From: Gemmatimonadales bacterium
Lineage (GTDB): Bacteria; Gemmatimonadota; Gemmatimonadetes; Palauibacterales; Palauibacteraceae
NCBI GenBank assembly: GCA_030636765.1
Contig: DAOVWI010000090.1
Location: 1 to 8,125 of the forward strand
Direction of reading: 5' to 3'
Length of the DNA: 8,125 nt
The translations under genes and the position numbers were made by a program. The notes below the pieces were generated by a model. The model made no database searches. It had not been told where the DNA came from and was given only the letters and a program-made list of their open reading frames with translations. The first letter of the stretch is position 1. Every line of letters starts with the position of its first letter. This document shows positions 6,495-8,125 of this stretch, one piece after another.

Positions 6495-8036
6495 GTGCGA
6501 GTCACGTTCGTCCAGCCCCTCCAGGGCACCAAGTTCGGCTTCACGAAGATTCTGCGCGTCGAGCCTCTGGGCATGGAGTGTGTGAGCAGTGCCCTCAAGC
6601 TCCACGACCATGACACGCACCTGGTGGACCTCCGCCTGGACACTCCGAAGCAGCTGTGGAGCCATCTCGACTCGTGGCGTCCGGGAGCGGTCGGGGTCGC
6701 CTGCGGCTTTACCTCCGATGTCTACACCTCCCTGGAGACCGCTCGCTTCGTCAAGAAGGCTCTGCCCGAGACCATGGTTTTTGCTGGTGGGCACCACGCG
6801 TCCTTGATTCCCGGGGACCTGCTCTTTGCGGGTTCGCCGTTCGACGCAGTGGTGGTTGGCGAGGGCGAGTGGCCGACCCTGGATCTGATCGACAGTCTCG
6901 AGGATGGTGGAGAGGTCGAGGGGATCCCGGGCATCATGACGAAAGAGAACCTTGGCGGCGCGTTCGTCAGCCGGGAGATCGCCGCTGATCTGGACGATCT
7001 TCCGCTGCCCGATCGGGAGCTGTCGCTTCAATATCGTCGCCGGTATCACCACGGCTTCCGCGTCCCGTCCGCGTGCGTGGAGACGACGCGCGGCTGCCCG
7101 TTCAACTGCAACTTCTGCAGCATCTGGGTCTTCTATCAGCGCCGCGCTCGGCGCTTCTCCACGGACCGGATCCTCGCGGATCTCGAGCAGGTTCGCCGGC
7201 TGGATGAGGAGAACGTCTTCTTCACGGACGACATCGCGTTCCTGCATCGGGAGTCCTACGAGGAGCTTGGAGAGGGAATCCAGCGAGCGGGCCTGGAGCT
7301 GACGTACGCCTGCGAGACGCGCGCCGATCTGGTCGTCAAGTACGGAGATCTGTTCAAGCAGTGGAAGGATCTCGGGATGCACCTGGTCTTTCTCGGGATC
7401 GAGGCGATGGACGATGAGGGTCTCGACGCGGTTCGCAAGCGCACGAAGGGTGGGTCGCTGACGAACCTGCAGGCGATCCAGATTCTTCAAGACTATGGGA
7501 TCAGCCCGCTCACCTCGCTGATCGCCGATCCCGGATGGGGGGACGAGGAGTTCGATCGTCTAGAGAAGACGGTGAAGACGCTCGAGCTGCCGAATCCGGG
7601 CTTCACCGTTCTCACGCCGCTGCCCGGAACGGAGCTGTGGGAGACGATGAAGTCGAAGATCACGACGGACGACTACGCCTACTTCGACGTGCTGCACCTC
7701 GTGCTGCCGAGCAAGCTGCCGCCAGAGCGGTTCTACGAGCGGATCGCGAGCTTGTACCAGCTGACGGAGGTCAACACACAGCTCAGCTGGTCGGCGCTCG
7801 GAAAGCTCGCGAAGATGGCGCTTCGCGGGCAGAGCTTCGCGATGCGAAGGGTGCTAGGCGCCGTGAGGGATATGCGCAGCCCCAAGGGGTACCTGCAGTA
7901 CCCGGGTTCCATTTCGAAACCGGACTGGGTTCCGCCGGGCTTCGGCAGCACGGACTGGGTGGACAGGGGCCGCTCGCCGCTCGCCGAGAAGGTGGCGGAG
8001 ATCGCCGACACGGAGATCAGGGTGGCCGTCGGCTGA
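6495..8036 (+). CDS. B12-binding radical SAM enzyme, HpnR-like (hopanoid C-3 methylase family)
   Basis: 513 residues. Residues about 1-145 form a cobalamin-binding Rossmann domain beginning VRVTFVQPL, with the RVEPLGME segment (21-28) typical of HpnR and VFAGGHHASL further on; no DxHxxG His-ligand motif is evident, as in several B12 radical SAM methylases. The radical SAM core has Cys201, Cys205 and Cys208 (CPFNCNFC), followed by SIWVFYQRRARRFS, FLGIEAMDDEGL, SLIADPGW and TPLPGTELWE, all in the order and spacing I recall for HpnR. HpnR uses SAM and methylcobalamin to add a methyl group to an sp3 carbon of hopanoid ring A. Here no hopanoid genes are seen, so methylation of another lipid or of a fatty-acid chain is equally possible. 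It is transcribed divergently from the ChaC/acyl-CoA-synthetase-like/Tes unit, sharing a 262-base intergenic region. No clear terminator follows in the 58 bases before the next gene. Confidence 0.85.
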   Translation: MRVTFVQPLQGTKFGFTKILRVEPLGMECVSSALKLHDHDTHLVDLRLDTPKQLWSHLDSWRPGAVGVACGFTSDVYTSLETARFVKKALPETMVFAGGHHASLIPGDLLFAGSPFDAVVVGEGEWPTLDLIDSLEDGGEVEGIPGIMTKENLGGAFVSREIAADLDDLPLPDRELSLQYRRRYHHGFRVPSACVETTRGCPFNCNFCSIWVFYQRRARRFSTDRILADLEQVRRLDEENVFFTDDIAFLHRESYEELGEGIQRAGLELTYACETRADLVVKYGDLFKQWKDLGMHLVFLGIEAMDDEGLDAVRKRTKGGSLTNLQAIQILQDYGISPLTSLIADPGWGDEEFDRLEKTVKTLELPNPGFTVLTPLPGTELWETMKSKITTDDYAYFDVLHLVLPSKLPPERFYERIASLYQLTEVNTQLSWSALGKLAKMALRGQSFAMRRVLGAVRDMRSPKGYLQYPGSISKPDWVPPGFGSTDWVDRGRSPLAEKVAEIADTEIRVAVG

Positions 8037-8094
8037 CCCCACCGGTCGGTTTCTCAGCGACCTGTTAGGGCTCTACGCGGACGTCCTTCCCATC

Positions 8095-8125
8095 ATGTTT
8101 CAACGGATACTGGTTCCGGTCGACC
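8095..8125 (+). CDS. Universal stress protein, UspA family (5' end only)
   Basis: The last 31 bases encode MFQRILVPVD, the first beta-strand and ATP-site Asp of UspA-fold proteins, which almost always begin M-x-(K/R)-ILVPVD. The rest lies outside the window. No strong ribosome site precedes the ATG. Same-strand position 58 bases after the HpnR-like gene allows read-through co-transcription. Confidence 0.65.
   Translation, partial: MFQRILVPVD

Noticed and set aside
5898..7490. A 530-codon minus-strand open frame running across the intergenic region and antisense to the HpnR-like gene
   Set aside because: It shows no recognisable domain over the antisense part and crosses a gene with a strong ribosome site and clear B12/radical SAM motifs. 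High G+C explains the lack of stops.
1..8125. tRNA, rRNA, CRISPR array, insertion sequence or phage genes
   Set aside because: No regular repeat-spacer pattern, no transposase or integrase motif and no RNA-gene signature was seen on either strand.

Overview
The window comes from a GC-rich bacterium (roughly two-thirds G+C by eye). It uses GTG starts freely and has clear Shine-Dalgarno sites. The phylum cannot be fixed from the sequence. The gene types (large AAA/TPR-linked cyclase, bacterial tetraether-synthase-like radical SAM protein, HpnR-like B12 radical SAM protein) fit a soil or sediment lineage such as Acidobacteriota, Myxococcota, Rokubacteria or Gemmatimonadota, but this is inference.

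Layout. (1) Positions 1-2443, minus strand: the first 814 codons of a large signalling protein that runs off the left edge. It has a zinc ribbon, a class III nucleotide cyclase domain, an AAA/NTPase domain and TPR-like repeats. A 28-bp near-perfect palindrome and short direct repeats lie upstream of its start. (2) Positions 2671-6232, minus strand: a compact three-gene unit read in the order ChaC-like gamma-glutamylcyclotransferase, degenerate acyl-CoA-synthetase-like protein, Tes/MJ0619-family radical SAM enzyme. The first two genes overlap by 4 bases (GTGA). The third follows after 89 bases, and a strong intrinsic terminator (2614-2646) closes the unit. (3) Positions 6233-6494: a divergent intergenic region with a plausible minus-strand promoter and several dyads. 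(4) Positions 6495-8036, plus strand: a B12-binding radical SAM enzyme resembling the hopanoid C-3 methylase HpnR. (5) Positions 8095-8125, plus strand: the first codons of a universal stress protein (UspA family).

The main interest is the pairing of two lipid-type radical SAM enzymes. One belongs to the family that joins lipid chain ends to make membrane-spanning tetraethers. The other belongs to the family that methylates unactivated carbon in hopanoids. Between them sits an adenylate-forming-enzyme relative that has lost its ATP-binding loop and its C-terminal domain. My inference is a membrane-lipid remodelling locus (chain cross-linking plus methyl branching), with the degenerate acyl-activating protein perhaps acting as an acyl-chain binding or presenting partner. 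The sequence supports the family assignments well. The joint pathway is a hypothesis.
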